A DNA stretch of 64,000 nt from an uncultured Alphaproteobacteria bacterium (lineage in GTDB: Bacteria; Pseudomonadota; Alphaproteobacteria; HIMB59). Shown one piece after another: positions 63,031-64,000 of the stretch. Every line of letters starts with the position of its first letter. The first letter of the stretch is position 1. The stretch is from positions 38,929 through 102,928 of the forward strand of contig CACKFO010000004.1 of NCBI GenBank assembly GCA_902599405.1, in the 5' to 3' direction. The notes beneath the pieces were generated by a model. It had not been told where the DNA came from, did not search any database, and worked only from the letters and a program-made list of their open reading frames with translations. Position numbers and translations under genes: made by a program.

Positions 63031-64000
63031 ATAGAAAAATAGTAATAATAGGATCTACAGGTAAACTAGGTATAAAGTTATTAAATTATATTTCTAAAAA
63101 TAAAATATCAATTTTTGCAGCAACATGTTTTAAAAATGAAAGAAAAATTTTGGAACAAAAAAGTAAACATAAAATAAAACATACCTTTGTTCTAAAAAAT
63201 AAAAATGATCAATTAAAATTTTTAAATATTTTAAAGATTAAAATTGATATTATTTATTTCCTTGACTATGGCAGTTATTCTCTAAATTATCTCAACCATT
63301 TTTTAAAATTTAATTCTAATTCTATTATAGCTATAGCAAATAAAGAATTAATTATTGCTGGAGGTTCTGTATTACAAAAAAAAATTTTTTCAAATAAAAA
63401 TATTTTTATTCCTTTAGACTCTGAACATTTTTCACTAATTAATTCTAATTTTAACAAAACTAATATTTATAAGATATACATAACTGCTTCAGGTGGACCT
63501 TTTTATTTCAATAGAAATATTGATTTATCAAAAGTTTCATTTAAAAAAGTTTTATCTCATCCTAAATGGAATATGGGTAATAATAATTTAATTGACTCGT
63601 CAAATTTTATTAACAAAATATTAGAAATTTATGAATTATCACATATATATGATATACCATTGTCGAAAATAGATTTTTTAATTTGTAAAGAGGCTTATAT
63701 CCATAGTCTTATTCATTTTAAAGATAATACTGTTACACTAAACTGTTTTACAAATAATATGATCATCACCCTCATTAAACCTTTATCTTATTTTTTCAAG
63801 TTAGAACCCTTAAAAAAAGATAATAAGTTTTTAAATTTTGAAAATTTAAAGTTAGTTGTTCCTAATGATAATAGGTTTAAAGTACTAAAATCTTATAAAA
63901 AATTATCTAAATTTGATCATTATAAACAAATTTTATTTATGATAATTAACAATAAAGCACATAATCTTTATTTGTCTAAGAAACTAAATTATAATGATAT
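63027..64000 (+). CDS. dxr: 1-deoxy-D-xylulose 5-phosphate reductoisomerase-like, divergent, 3' truncated by window edge
   Basis: Open frame from ATG 63027 to the window end, missing from the track; [52 protein letters not shown]; follows uppS-cdsA. Confidence 0.88.
   Translation, partial: MNRKIVIIGSTGKLGIKLLNYISKNKISIFAATCFKNERKILEQKSKHKIKHTFVLKNKNDQLKFLNILKIKIDIIYFLDYGSYSLNYLNHFLKFNSNSIIAIANKELIIAGGSVLQKKIFSNKNIFIPLDSEHFSLINSNFNKTNIYKIYITASGGPFYFNRNIDLSKVSFKKVLSHPKWNMGNNNLIDSSNFINKILEIYELSHIYDIPLSKIDFLICKEAYIHSLIHFKDNTVTLNCFTNNMIITLIKPLSYFFKLEPLKKDNKFLNFENLKLVVPNDNRFKVLKSYKKLSKFDHYKQILFMIINNKAHNLYLSKKLNYND

Overview
The window is a 64 kb, AT-rich, gene-dense stretch of a streamlined (probably marine, SAR11/HIMB59-like) alphaproteobacterial chromosome. 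Taxonomy is inferred from synteny and composition only. From left to right: (1) a nitrogen/amine-assimilation island (~1-9.7 kb) with GlxC/MgsB- and GlxD/MgsC-type glutamate-synthase-like subunits, a GlnT/GMAS-type glutamine synthetase, an Amt transporter, unannotated small membrane ORFs, a class-I glutamine amidotransferase, a second divergent GS-like ligase and a MetX-like alpha/beta hydrolase; (2) tyrS, anmK, mnmA and a suf operon (sufB-C-D-S-DUF59-sufA); (3) two DMT exporters, thrS, hisI, a dus-like gene, and glnE/glnA/glnB; (4) tRNA-His, tRNA-Leu, tig-clpP-clpX-lon-hup, tRNA-Val, tRNA-Asp and a polysaccharide-lyase-like lipoprotein; (5) nuoA-N, birA-coaX-rnj-DUF1467-proS-lolCD-dnaE; (6) rpsB-tsf-pyrH-frr-uppS-cdsA and a truncated divergent dxr. 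No CRISPR array, phage, IS element or rRNA was seen. Points most worth a second look: the GS-like/GATase/hydrolase module, a Dus homolog lacking the catalytic Cys, a GlnE with a divergent C-terminal nucleotidyltransferase motif, a lipoprotein ORF that reads out of tRNA-Asp without a canonical start codon, an rpsB leader that may occlude its Shine-Dalgarno, and a divergent Dxr.
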